From: Chloroflexota bacterium
GTDB taxonomy: Bacteria > Chloroflexota > Dehalococcoidia > UBA2979
Reading direction: 5' to 3'
Length of the DNA stretch: 33,918 nt
Assembly (NCBI GenBank): GCA_009837285.1
Contig: VXTU01000102.1
Span: forward strand, 1 to 33,918
Of the stretch, positions 22,323 to 30,423 are shown in pieces. Position 1 is the first letter of the stretch; every line of letters starts with the position of its first letter. The position numbers and the translations under genes are program-made. The notes beneath the pieces are model-generated. The model saw nothing but the letters and a program-made list of their open reading frames with translations, searched no databases and was not told the DNA's origin.

Positions 22323-23171
22323 ATGACCGAGGTCGCGCTCGGCGTGGAGGCCATCACGCTGCGTCCCGACGACGACAACTCGCCGCACGTCTACTGGGTG
22401 CGCGGCGCCGACGGCGGCGTCCTGATCGACGCCGGTCACGGCGAGGAGAGTGAGGTCGCGCAGCGGGTCATCGACGAGATAGACAGGCTGCGTGGCGACG
22501 GGCCGGCACCGCACACGCTCCTCATCACGGACCGCTTCGACGAGCACTGCGGGGGCTTCCCGGCGCTCAGGGACGCATTTCCCGGTATGACCGTCCACGC
22601 GGGGGTCGGCGATGCCGACGCCATCGAGGAGACCGCGGGCGCACGCCTCGACGGGCGACTCGACGGCGGGGAGACCTTCACGGCGGCTGGTGAAGCCCCT
22701 CGGACGGTCCGGGCAGTCGCGACCACGGGCCACACGGGCGGCAGCATGTGCTACCTGCTCGAGCCGGACGGCGTGCTGTTCAGCGGCGACTGCGTGCTCA
22801 GCACCGGGTCGACAGCCGTGCATCTCGACCTCGGCGGCGACATGGCCGCCTACGTTCGGGCGCTCCACACCCTCGCGGGCCTCGACGCGCGACTGCTGCT
22901 CTCGTTCCACGGCGCGCCCGTCACCGACCCCGCCGCGAAGCTGGCCGAGCTCATCGCGCACCGCGAGGCGCGCGATGAGTCGATCCTCGAGTGCCTGCGC
23001 GACGGTGTGACGGATCTCGACGCGATGCGGGATCGCCTGTACGGCGAGGCCGGCTTGGACGAGTGGCGGTGGAACGCCGCCCTTGAACAGATTCGCGGCC
23101 ACCTCATCAAGCTGGCCGGCGAGGGCCACGTCGTGGAGGTCGAGGCAGGCACGACGTACCGACTCCCGTAG
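22323..23171 (+). CDS. MBL-fold protein with degenerate metal site and winged-helix tail
   Basis: A 282-aa protein with the layout of LACTB2-like hydrolases: an MBL domain, then a C-terminal winged-helix-like segment ('ILECLRDGVTDLDAMRDRLYG' and 'QIRGHLIKLAGEGHVVEVE'). Later ligands are present ('TTGHTGGSMCYLL', 'LFSGDCVLSTGS', 'SFHGAP'). The first motif, normally THxHxDHxGG, reads 'TDRFDEHCGG', so two His and the Asp are replaced. Metal binding at site 1 is probably lost or altered. AAGGGAGAG precedes the ATG. The larger track ORF from 20898 is antisense to the thiolase gene and is not real. Confidence 0.85.
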   Translation: MTEVALGVEAITLRPDDDNSPHVYWVRGADGGVLIDAGHGEESEVAQRVIDEIDRLRGDGPAPHTLLITDRFDEHCGGFPALRDAFPGMTVHAGVGDADAIEETAGARLDGRLDGGETFTAAGEAPRTVRAVATTGHTGGSMCYLLEPDGVLFSGDCVLSTGSTAVHLDLGGDMAAYVRALHTLAGLDARLLLSFHGAPVTDPAAKLAELIAHREARDESILECLRDGVTDLDAMRDRLYGEAGLDEWRWNAALEQIRGHLIKLAGEGHVVEVEAGTTYRLP

Positions 23172-23183
23172 CGTCGGGCACGA

Positions 23184-23215
23184 CGAACCGAGCCCACGAG
23201 GGGCGCTCGGTTTCG
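23184..23215. terminator. Hairpin terminator between convergent genes
   Basis: CGAACCGAGC and GCTCGGTTTCG form a stem with a T-run on the + side, 13 nt after the MBL-fold stop and upstream of the nitronate monooxygenase stop at 23283. Confidence 0.55.
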
Positions 23216-23282
23216 CGATCGATGGCGGCCGCGTGGTGCGTCGGCCGCCCCGAGGGGCAGCCGACACACCTCAGCCAGTGCG

Positions 23283-24395
23283 CTAGACGCCGACCGGCGA
23301 GCCCTGGAGGCGGTCCATCGCGTCCTGGGCCTCTTCCATCAGGTCGAAGATGACCTGGCGGGCGGGCTTGATGGCCTTGATGTGACCCACGCCCTGGCCG
23401 GCGGCCGGACCACTCCAGTCCTCGAGGTGGTGGTCGTCGATGGACTGCTTGATCTTCGCCACCAGCATTGGCTGGAGCGGCATCGGCAGCGGGTCCGGCG
23501 CCTCGGGCGCGTCCCACGCCTCGGTCCACTTGGACCGCACCTGCCGCACCGGCTTGCCCGAGGTCGCGCGCGACTGCACGGCGTCCTCGATGACGGCGTC
23601 GAGCAGCTTCTGCTTGGCGTACATCTCGGTCTCGGACTCGTTGGTCGCCTGCCAGATGGTGCCGCACCAGATACCGTCGGCGCCGAGGGCGATCGCGGCC
23701 GCGATGTGCCGGCCGGTCGTCACGCCGCCGGCCGCGAGCACGAGGCTCTCCGGCCGGATCTGGTCGCGCGCCATCGTCACCTCGGGTACCAGCGAGAAGG
23801 TGCCGATGCGGCCGCTGTGGCCGCCGGAGTCGCCGCCCTGCGCGATGATGGTGTCGACGCCCGCCTCGAGCTCACGCACGGCCTGGCGCCGCAGGCCGAT
23901 GAGGCCCCACGCCTTCGTCCCGGCGTCGTGCAGCCGGTCCATGATGAACGCCGGGCTACCGAGCCCCGACGCGAAGATCGGGATCTGGTGCTCGATGATC
24001 ACCTCGAGCTGCTTCTGTGCGCGCTCGAAGAGCCCCGGGTCGATGGAGCCAGACGGCTCGTTCTTCGGCTCGGGCATCTCGTTGTCGCGCATCAGTCCGT
24101 CGACGAAGTCGCGGTGTTCCTGCGGGATCATCGCCTCGAGGTCCTCGAGGTTCCCCTGCACGAACGACGCCGGAATGATCAGGTCGATGCCGAACGGCTT
24201 GTCGCCGACGCGCTCCTTGATCCAGCGGATGTCGCTATCGAGCTCGTCGGGCGTGGAACTGCTGGCGCCCAGCACCCCGATGGCGCCGGCGTTACTGGCG
24301 GCGGCGATCACGTCCTTGGTGTGTGCGAAGGCGACAATCGGGAACTCGGCCCCGTACTCCTCGCACAGCCGCGTATGCAGCGGATCTCCTGCCAT
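23283..24395 (-). CDS. Nitronate monooxygenase family protein
   Basis: A 370-aa FMN-dependent TIM-barrel enzyme of the NMO/2-nitropropane dioxygenase family, which also covers enoyl reductase-like members. The FMN and active-site segment is 'IIAQGGDSGGHSGR' with the usual His. 'LAAGGVTTGRHIAAAIALGADGIWCGT' is the phosphate-binding end of the barrel. The N-terminal 'FPIVAFAHTKDVIAAASNAGAIGVLG' fits the first strands. It may oxidise alkyl nitronates or simply act as a flavin oxidoreductase. GGGAGG precedes the ATG. It is divergent from the aldo/keto reductase gene. Confidence 0.93.
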   Translation of the reverse strand: MAGDPLHTRLCEEYGAEFPIVAFAHTKDVIAAASNAGAIGVLGASSSTPDELDSDIRWIKERVGDKPFGIDLIIPASFVQGNLEDLEAMIPQEHRDFVDGLMRDNEMPEPKNEPSGSIDPGLFERAQKQLEVIIEHQIPIFASGLGSPAFIMDRLHDAGTKAWGLIGLRRQAVRELEAGVDTIIAQGGDSGGHSGRIGTFSLVPEVTMARDQIRPESLVLAAGGVTTGRHIAAAIALGADGIWCGTIWQATNESETEMYAKQKLLDAVIEDAVQSRATSGKPVRQVRSKWTEAWDAPEAPDPLPMPLQPMLVAKIKQSIDDHHLEDWSGPAAGQGVGHIKAIKPARQVIFDLMEEAQDAMDRLQGSPVGV

Positions 24396-24537
24396 GGCTC
24401 ACCTCCCGTGGTGGTACCGGGCGGGCGAGCCTGCCGGGCGCGCGCGCCGGGCACTGCGCGCCCGCGTGCCTGTGGGGCGCGCTCTATAACAAGGCAATAT
24501 ACACAGGCTGGCGAGCCGCCATCGGCACGCGCTGCGC

Positions 24538-24543
24538 TACCAT
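24538..24543 (+). promoter_or_regulatory. Candidate -10 element TACCAT for the aldo/keto reductase
   Basis: TACCAT lies 33 nt before the GTG at 24577, giving a leader of about 26 nt with GAGGAG in it. The upstream divergent region is AT-richer (ATAACAAGGCAATATACAC) and probably holds both promoters. Confidence 0.4.
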
Positions 24544-24576
24544 CCACGCGACCCCCGAGACGGCGAGGAGCGGCAC

Positions 24577-25398
24577 GTGGCGGATATCGGCAGGCGGGTG
24601 CTCGGCAGCACGGGGATCGAGGTAGCCGAGTTGGGGCTCGGGGCCATGGACACGCCCACCTCGAAGGAGGGTCCCGCCACGTTCCAGGCCGCGCTCGACC
24701 TCGGCATCGACTTCGTCGACACGGCCCGTGAGTACTCGGGCTCCGAGTTCCTGATCGGCGAGGAGGTCCGCGGGCGCGGCAGCAAGGACTTCGTCGTCGC
24801 CTCCAAGACCTTCAGCCACAACATCGACGGCAGCCAGCGCGACGTCGACCGCTCCATGGCCATGCTGGGCGTCGACAAGATCGACGTGTACCAGCTGCAC
24901 GACATCTCGACGCCGGAGGCGTGGGACGAAGTGATGGGCGAGGACGGAGCGCTCGAAGGGCTCCAGATCGCCCAGTACCGAGGGCTCATCGGCCACATCG
25001 GGATCTCGACGCACAGCCTCGACGTGGCCCGGCTCGCCATCGAGAGCGGGGCGTTCGAGACCATCATGCTGGAGTACTCGGCGTACTACACCGAGACCGC
25101 CCCGCTCATCGACCTCGCCGCGGAGCGCAACATCGCCGTGATCGTGATGCGGCCCCTCGGCGGCTCGGGGCGCACGAGTTCGATGCGCACGCGCATGTCC
25201 GACGGCTACGACGGCCCGTTGACCGCGCCAAACCTGCTGCGCTACGTGCTCTCCAACCCCGCCGTCTCGGTCGCCATCCCCGGCGCGCGCTTCCCCTCAC
25301 GCATTGAGGAGAACGTCGCGGCGGCGCGCGCCTTCGAGCCGATGGACGAGGCCGAGTTGCGGGCTCTCGAGGAGGAGGCGGCGCGGTACTACTACTAG
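24577..25398 (+). CDS. Aldo/keto reductase
   Basis: A 273-aa (alpha/beta)8 NAD(P)H-dependent reductase. The catalytic tetrad is visible: Asp and Tyr in 'FVDTAREYSGSE', Lys in 'VVASKTF', His in 'YQLHDIS'. 'GLIGHIGISTHSLDVA' and 'VAIPGARFPSRIEENVAAA' (cofactor-binding end) complete the fold. It likely reduces aldehydes or ketones, and the substrate is unknown. It starts with GTG, supported by GAGGAG at a 6-nt spacing. It is a single-gene unit followed by an IS scar. Confidence 0.94.
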   Translation: MADIGRRVLGSTGIEVAELGLGAMDTPTSKEGPATFQAALDLGIDFVDTAREYSGSEFLIGEEVRGRGSKDFVVASKTFSHNIDGSQRDVDRSMAMLGVDKIDVYQLHDISTPEAWDEVMGEDGALEGLQIAQYRGLIGHIGISTHSLDVARLAIESGAFETIMLEYSAYYTETAPLIDLAAERNIAVIVMRPLGGSGRTSSMRTRMSDGYDGPLTAPNLLRYVLSNPAVSVAIPGARFPSRIEENVAAARAFEPMDEAELRALEEEAARYYY

Positions 25399-25830
25399 CG
25401 TCCTGTCTCCTGGAGCTGCGACAGCCTCTGGTCCTCTGAGATAGGAGCCAGGCGGTCCATCCCTGTTGTGTGTCGAAGCACAGGACGGACCACCGCCATG
25501 ACCCCCGACGACCAACTTGTACCGCTTCCGCGGCGCAGGCCTGCCCTTGCCGAGAAGATGGGTAGCGTGCACGCGACCTGTCGGGTAATGGCGAGGCAGG
25601 ACTGGGGTCTCGCGGGCGCGACTCCTTTCGCTTCGTCCAACGTCACTGCGATTCCTCGTGAAACTTCTTAACGTATACCTCACGCTTCTAACGGTTTGCT
25701 TACACGTGCAGTGCCTAGACTGGAGCCGTCGACCGCCTCAATGCGCGGGTGTCGGCCGACAAGCGAGCACCTGGACCCAGGCCGATGCGACGACAGCCGC
25801 GCGCATCGTCGCCGCGATCGGAGTCCCCCG
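25399..25830. other. 432-nt intergenic region with IS scar and AT-rich promoter zone
   Basis: The first part includes an imperfect hairpin (GGCGGTCC...CCTGT...ACAGG...GGACCACCGCC, 25451-25497) just before a transposase-like ATG. The second part (about 25620-25730) is the most AT-rich stretch here (AAACTTCTTAACGTATACC) and probably holds the promoter of the MpaB-type gene. TAGACT near 25717 is a possible -10, but I cannot assign a -35. Confidence 0.5.
25498..25671 (+). pseudogene. Truncated N-terminus of an IS transposase
   Basis: The 57-aa ORF begins 'MTPDDQLVPLPRRRPALAEKMG' followed by 'SVHATCRVMA'. This resembles the start of IS481-type helix-turn-helix transposases (pattern ...ALALAEELGSVRAACRAMGI...). 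Similarity stops there: the recognition helix, Tyr/Trp segment and DDE domain are absent, and the remaining 25 residues look random. I interpret it as the leftover 5' end of a deleted insertion sequence. No flanking inverted or direct repeats could be fixed by eye. Confidence 0.45.
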
Positions 25831-27018
25831 ATGACCGCTGCCGCAGAGCCATCGCTGATCCCGTCCGCGTACATCGAGGGCTACCACCGGGCTCGCGAAG
25901 TGGATCCCGAGCTGGCGGACATCTACGTCCGACACACGCTCATCACTGACCCGCTGGCGGACGCGGCCATGGAGGCGCTCGGCAACTACGAGCCGGCGCG
26001 GGCGGAGGCGTTCATCCGGGCGGGCGTGGACGGTGACGACGCGACGCTGCGCGACGCTCCCCAGGAGTTGAGGACGTTCTTCGACTCGCTTGACCCGCCC
26101 GATGGCATGCTCGACCCCGCAAGGGTCATGCCCGGCATCCGCGCCTTCCACAAGTACTCGGACGTGTACTTCCTCGGCCTGCTCATCGACTCCATCGTCA
26201 CCGGCTTCAGCACCAACATCAGTAAGTCGTTCTACATGCGGGGCCGGCTCGCGGGAAACCTCCGCCGTCTCAGGCAGAACACCCGCCACATCGTGGAGAT
26301 GACCATCCCGGGCGGCCTCGATCGCCACGGCGACGGCTGGAAGCTGACGATTCGCATCCGGCTCACGCACGCCCGCGTCCGCCGCCTGCTCCTCGACTCA
26401 GGCGAGTGGGACGTGGAGGCTGACGGGCTGCCGCTGCACGCTGCTCACATCGCGCTTGCCGCCAGCGGCTTCTCCGCCAACAGCATCGAGGCGGTGGGCA
26501 AGCTGGGCGTCAGAATGGAGTCCAGTGAGCGCGACGACCTCATGCACATCTGGCGCTATGTGATCTGGCTCATGGGCGTCCCCGAGGAGATCTTCTTCAA
26601 CGACATCGACGAGGGCATGCACCTGAAGAAGGTCGGCTTCCTCTGCGAACCGCGCCCGGGCGTTGAGTCCTCCGCCATGGCGCACGCCATCATCAGATCT
26701 GTCCCTGACCTCATGGATATCTCCGACCCAAAGCAGAAGCAGAAGATCACCAGCGCCCTCTTCCGCGCCTCCCGTGCCCTCATCGGCGACGAGCTCGCGG
26801 ATGCCCTCGACTATCCGAAGCAGTCGACCTTCGGGGCGCTGGCGCTCGTACGGGCGCAGCGACGGTGGCAGATGCTGGCGGCGCGCTTCATCCCCGGCGT
26901 CACCCCCTACTCCTTCAACAACTTCGCCGGCCTGCTCCAGCGCTCCGTCTACGACGAGCACGGCATCAGCTACCGCCTGCCCGACGCCATGAAGGATGCC
27001 GACTCGACCCCCTGGTAG
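25831..27018 (+). CDS. Oxygenase MpaB family protein (DUF2236)
   Basis: A 395-aa protein of the MpaB/latex-clearing-protein-like DUF2236 family, helical heme-type oxygenases that cleave or oxidise lipophilic isoprenoid-like substrates in characterised members. Family-type segments are 'YFLGLLIDSIVTGFSTNISKSFYMRGRLAGNLRR', 'RLTHARVRRLLL' (candidate heme-proximal His) and 'IWRYVIWLMGVPEEIF'. It has no signal peptide, so a cytoplasmic location is expected. The ATG at 25831 follows GGAG; the track start at 25696 adds Arg/Pro-rich shadow sequence. A small GTGCC-TCGT-GGCAC hairpin overlaps the stop. Confidence 0.88.
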   Translation: MTAAAEPSLIPSAYIEGYHRAREVDPELADIYVRHTLITDPLADAAMEALGNYEPARAEAFIRAGVDGDDATLRDAPQELRTFFDSLDPPDGMLDPARVMPGIRAFHKYSDVYFLGLLIDSIVTGFSTNISKSFYMRGRLAGNLRRLRQNTRHIVEMTIPGGLDRHGDGWKLTIRIRLTHARVRRLLLDSGEWDVEADGLPLHAAHIALAASGFSANSIEAVGKLGVRMESSERDDLMHIWRYVIWLMGVPEEIFFNDIDEGMHLKKVGFLCEPRPGVESSAMAHAIIRSVPDLMDISDPKQKQKITSALFRASRALIGDELADALDYPKQSTFGALALVRAQRRWQMLAARFIPGVTPYSFNNFAGLLQRSVYDEHGISYRLPDAMKDADSTPW

Positions 27019-27143
27019 TGCCTCGTGGCACCACCCATCCCGCCCGCGCTTCCCCGCGGTCCCGGACCTCAACACCGACGCGGCGGGTGAACCGGCGCGC
27101 TGTATCGGGGGCGTTGAAGGCGCCCACGCGGTCATGAGACCTG

Positions 27144-27149
27144 TACGCT
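27144..27149 (+). promoter_or_regulatory. Candidate -10 element TACGCT for the methyltransferase-led run
   Basis: TACGCT lies 33 nt before the ATG at 27183, with a GGGGAGGAG Shine-Dalgarno in the predicted leader. This may be the promoter for the four-gene run to 31505. Confidence 0.4.
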
Positions 27150-27182
27150 GACCCTCCTTCACGGGGAGGAGATCAGAGCGCG

Positions 27183-27863
27183 ATGACCAACTCGCACGGT
27201 CCGTTCCCGGCTCACTTCTTCCGCCGCGCCGACGAGAGCGACGACGCGGTCTTCTACCAGCCGCCGCGCTTCGTGACGCACATCGACCGCGCCACCATCA
27301 ACGCACTTACCGACTTCTACCGCGAGGCGATCCCGGGTGGAGCGCGCGTGCTCGACCTGATGTCGTCGTGGGTCTCGCACCTCCCCGACGACGTGGAGTA
27401 CGAGCGTGTGGCGGGCCTCGGCATGAACGAGGCAGAGCTCGCCGACAACCCGCGGCTCGACGACTACGTGGTGCACAACCTCAACCGCCGACCCGAGCTG
27501 CCGTACGAGGACGCGGAGTTCGACGCGGTCCTGAACGCGGTGTCGATCCAGTACCTCACGAGACCGCTCGATGTGTTCGAGTCGGTGCGGCGTGTGCTGC
27601 GGCCGGGTGGGCTGCACGCCGTCGCGATCTCGCACCGCATGTTCCCGCAGAAGGCGGTCGCGGTGTGGCAGTCGCTGAGCCCGGCCGACCGGATCGCGCT
27701 CGTCGGCTCCTACTTCGCGCTGACGCCCGGATGGGGCGAGCCGATCGTCGTCGACCGCTCGCCGCCGGACGCCGACCCGCTGTGGATCGTCGCGGCCCGC
27801 ACCGTCGAGGTGAGCGGCGATCCGGAAGGCGAGGGCAAGGCGGACGCCGACCCCGGCGAGTAA
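27183..27863 (+). CDS. Class I SAM-dependent methyltransferase-like protein
   Basis: A 226-aa Rossmann-fold protein. Motif I is 'GARVLDLMSSWVSHLP', a variant typical of a methyltransferase subgroup in which the Gly-rich loop is replaced by 'MSSWVSH'. Later motifs are 'FDAVLNAVSIQYLTRP' and 'VRRVLRPGGLHAVAISHRMF' (post-motif strand). The acceptor is unknown. The ATG has a strong Shine-Dalgarno (GGGGAGGAG). It is followed after 78 nt by the ThDP enzyme gene, which suggests co-transcription. Confidence 0.9.
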   Translation: MTNSHGPFPAHFFRRADESDDAVFYQPPRFVTHIDRATINALTDFYREAIPGGARVLDLMSSWVSHLPDDVEYERVAGLGMNEAELADNPRLDDYVVHNLNRRPELPYEDAEFDAVLNAVSIQYLTRPLDVFESVRRVLRPGGLHAVAISHRMFPQKAVAVWQSLSPADRIALVGSYFALTPGWGEPIVVDRSPPDADPLWIVAARTVEVSGDPEGEGKADADPGE

Positions 27864-27941
27864 CGGGCACGTTGCCCCGTCGCACGCCCCGATCCACGAT
27901 GCGGGCGGCAGTCCAGGCCGCTCGCGAGGAGACACACAGGC

Positions 27942-29585
27942 ATGAACGGCATCGAGGCGATCGCGCGCATCCTCAAGCTCGAGGGCGTCGAGTGGCTCGC
28001 CTGCTACCCCAGTAACCCGCTCATCGAGGCTGCAGCCCGCGAGGGCATCCGTCCCATCGCGTTCCGGCACGAGCGCGGCGCGATCATGGCCGCCGACGGC
28101 TACAGCCGCACCAGCGACCGGCAGCGCTTCGGCGTCGTCGCCGTGCAGTCGCAGGCCGGTGCCGAGAACTCGCTCGGCGGCATCGCGCAGGCATTCGCCG
28201 ACAACGTGCCGATCCTCGTGCTCCCCGGCGGCGTGCCCCTGCACCAGATCGCGGTGCGACCGAACTTCTCGGCGGTCCACAACTACGGCGGCCTCGCCCG
28301 TCGCGTCGAGGCGATCTACGCCGCCGACCAGATACCGGCGGTGATGCGTCGAGCCTTCCACGCACTGCGCAACGGCCCCCCGGGCCCGGTCGTCGTCGAG
28401 CTCACCGCCGACGTGCTGTCCCGCGAAGCCCCCGAGTCGGCGCTCGACTACACGCCGCCGGCGATGGTGCGCCAGGCGCCCGAGCCCGAGGCCGTCGAGG
28501 CGGCGGCCGCGTTGCTCATGGATGCCGAGCGGCCACTGATCTGGTCCGGCGGCGGCGTGCTGTTCGCCCGCGCGACGGCACAGCTGCGCGAGCTGGCGGA
28601 ACTCCTCGACATGCCCGTGTTCACGTCGATGCCCGGCAAGTCGTCGTTCGACGAGCGCCACCCGCTCTCGGTGGGCGCGGGGGTGGGTACGACGACGCTC
28701 GCGGCGCACAAGCGCATCGGGGAGGCGGACGTGCTGCTGGCGCTGGGCACCAGCCTCACGCGCACCGGCTACGGGCAGTCGATCCGCCCGGGCACGCGCA
28801 TCATCCACAACACGGCGAGCCTCGAAGACCTCAACAAGGACGAGACCGCCGAAGTTGCCCTCCCCGGCGACGCGGCGCTCGTCATCGAAGCACTGATCGA
28901 GGAGCTGCGCGAGCGCCTCGGCGAGGATGGGCGAGGGCGCGAGGAAGGCGTCGCCGCCGGTATCGCCGCCGACCGCGACGAGTGGCTCGCCGAGTGGGAA
29001 GCGCTCCTCGAGTCCGACGAGGTGCCCGTGGGCACGTACCGCGTGATCCGCGAGATCGACCGCATGATCGACCGCGAGCGCAGCATCGTCACGCACGACG
29101 CGGGCGCGCCGCGCGACTCGATCGTGCCGTTCTTCACGGCGACGACACCGCACAGCTACGTGGGGTGGGGCAAGACGACGCACCTCGGGTTCAGCATCCC
29201 GCTCATGATCGGCGCGAAGCTCGCACACCCCGACCGCTTCTGCCTGAACCTCATGGGCGACGGCGCGTTCGGGATGTCCGGCATGGACATCGAGACCTCG
29301 GCGCGCGCGGGCGTGCCGATCACGACCGTCGTGCTGAACAACGGCGGCATGGCCACCTACCCCGGCGGCTTCCCCACCGCGCGTGAGCAGTACGGCGTCT
29401 CGCACATGACCGGCAACTACGCGCAGATCGCCGAAGGCATGGGCGCCGTCGGCATCGAAGTGCTCGAACCCTCGGAGCTTGCGCCGGCGATCGAGCGGGC
29501 GCAGCAACTCAACGCCGAGGGGCGTACGGTGCTCATCGACGTGCACTCGAACATGGAGGCGCGCCGCTCGCGCTGGGACCGCTAG
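27942..29585 (+). CDS. Thiamine pyrophosphate-dependent enzyme (acetolactate synthase-like)
   Basis: A 547-aa three-domain ThDP enzyme. The PYR domain has the activating Glu in 'FRHERGAIMAADGYSR'. The central domain includes 'PLIWSGGGVLFARA'. The PP domain has the ThDP/Mg motif 'MGDGAFGMSGMDIETSARAG' ending with 'VVLNNGG'. Such enzymes decarboxylate 2-oxoacids or ligate the resulting aldehyde. It has no acetolactate synthase regulatory subunit and lies among catabolic genes, so a 2-oxoacid decarboxylase or carboligase (oxalyl-CoA or benzoylformate type) is as likely as branched-chain synthesis. GAGGAGA precedes the ATG. Confidence 0.94.
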   Translation: MNGIEAIARILKLEGVEWLACYPSNPLIEAAAREGIRPIAFRHERGAIMAADGYSRTSDRQRFGVVAVQSQAGAENSLGGIAQAFADNVPILVLPGGVPLHQIAVRPNFSAVHNYGGLARRVEAIYAADQIPAVMRRAFHALRNGPPGPVVVELTADVLSREAPESALDYTPPAMVRQAPEPEAVEAAAALLMDAERPLIWSGGGVLFARATAQLRELAELLDMPVFTSMPGKSSFDERHPLSVGAGVGTTTLAAHKRIGEADVLLALGTSLTRTGYGQSIRPGTRIIHNTASLEDLNKDETAEVALPGDAALVIEALIEELRERLGEDGRGREEGVAAGIAADRDEWLAEWEALLESDEVPVGTYRVIREIDRMIDRERSIVTHDAGAPRDSIVPFFTATTPHSYVGWGKTTHLGFSIPLMIGAKLAHPDRFCLNLMGDGAFGMSGMDIETSARAGVPITTVVLNNGGMATYPGGFPTAREQYGVSHMTGNYAQIAEGMGAVGIEVLEPSELAPAIERAQQLNAEGRTVLIDVHSNMEARRSRWDR

Positions 29586-29631
29586 CCCTCGAGCGCGCGG
29601 CCCCCGGAAAGCGGATCGGGGAGGGGACACG

Positions 29632-30423
29632 ATGCGTCCGAACACGGTGAAGCGCGCCTGGCACGCGGGTGAACGCACGATCGGCGCCTGGCTCGGCACG
29701 CCCTCAGCGCACATCGCCGAGTCGATGGCCCACGCGGGCTTCGACTGGCTGTGCATCGACATGCAGCACGGCGTCATCGACTACAACGACACGGTCGAGA
29801 TGCTGCGCGGCATCTCCACGACCGACACGATCCCGTTCGTGCGCGTGCCGTGGAACGACCCACCGACGCTGATGAAGGTGCTCGACGCGGGGGCGTACGG
29901 CGTCGTCATCCCCCTCGTGAACAACCGCGAGGAGGCCGAGCGCGCGGTGTGGGCGTGCCGCTACCCGCCACAGGGCGGCCGCTCGTTCGGCCCCGCACGC
30001 GCCACCATGTACGCGGGCGAGGGCTACGTGGACGAGGCAAACGACGAGATCGCGGTGATCTGCATGATCGAGACGGCCGAGGCGCTCGACAACCTCGACG
30101 AGATCCTGGCTGTCGACGGGGTGGACTGCGCGTACATCGGACCCTCGGATCTCGCGTACGCGATCGGCATGCAGCCGGTCGGCGACAACCCCGACCCACG
30201 GCACCAGGAGACCGTGCTGAGCGTCCTCGATGCCTGCAAGCGCCACGGCGTGACGCCGGGCTGCCACACCAGCAGCCTCGAGTACACGACGAAGTGGCTC
30301 GACGCCGGGTTCCAGATGGTCACGCTCGGCCAGGACAGCGCCTTCATGCGCAGGGCGGCGGGCTCGGACCTCGCCGCCGCGCGCGAGCAGACGGGCGTCC
30401 CGCCCGTGCGAGGGGGCGCGTAG
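29632..30423 (+). CDS. HpcH/HpaI family aldolase
   Basis: A 263-aa class II (metal-dependent) aldolase of the HpcH/HpaI TIM-barrel family, which cleaves 4-hydroxy-2-oxoacids to pyruvate and an aldehyde. Motifs are 'GAWLGTPSAHIAESMAHAGFDW', 'CIDMQHGVID' (active-site His), 'VRVPWNDPPTLMKVLDAGAYGVVIPLV' (the conserved Arg), 'VICMIETAEALDNLDEI' (metal Glu) and 'CAYIGPSDLAYAIG' (metal Asp). GAGGGGA precedes the ATG at 29632; the track start at 29479 is inside the ThDP gene. Its stop TAG overlaps the next gene's GTG, so the two are translated together. Confidence 0.95.
   Translation: MRPNTVKRAWHAGERTIGAWLGTPSAHIAESMAHAGFDWLCIDMQHGVIDYNDTVEMLRGISTTDTIPFVRVPWNDPPTLMKVLDAGAYGVVIPLVNNREEAERAVWACRYPPQGGRSFGPARATMYAGEGYVDEANDEIAVICMIETAEALDNLDEILAVDGVDCAYIGPSDLAYAIGMQPVGDNPDPRHQETVLSVLDACKRHGVTPGCHTSSLEYTTKWLDAGFQMVTLGQDSAFMRRAAGSDLAAAREQTGVPPVRGGA

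Noticed and set aside
27018-27031. Terminator GTGCC-TCGT-GGCAC after the MpaB-type gene
   Set aside because: The stem is only 5 bp and has no T-run; it is mentioned in the gene entry but is too weak to list as a terminator.
27159-29777. 872-aa open frame on the minus strand opposite the methyltransferase and ThDP genes
   Set aside because: It is antisense to two well-supported genes, is Arg/His/Val-rich with no recognisable domain, and is explained by high-GC third-position bias.
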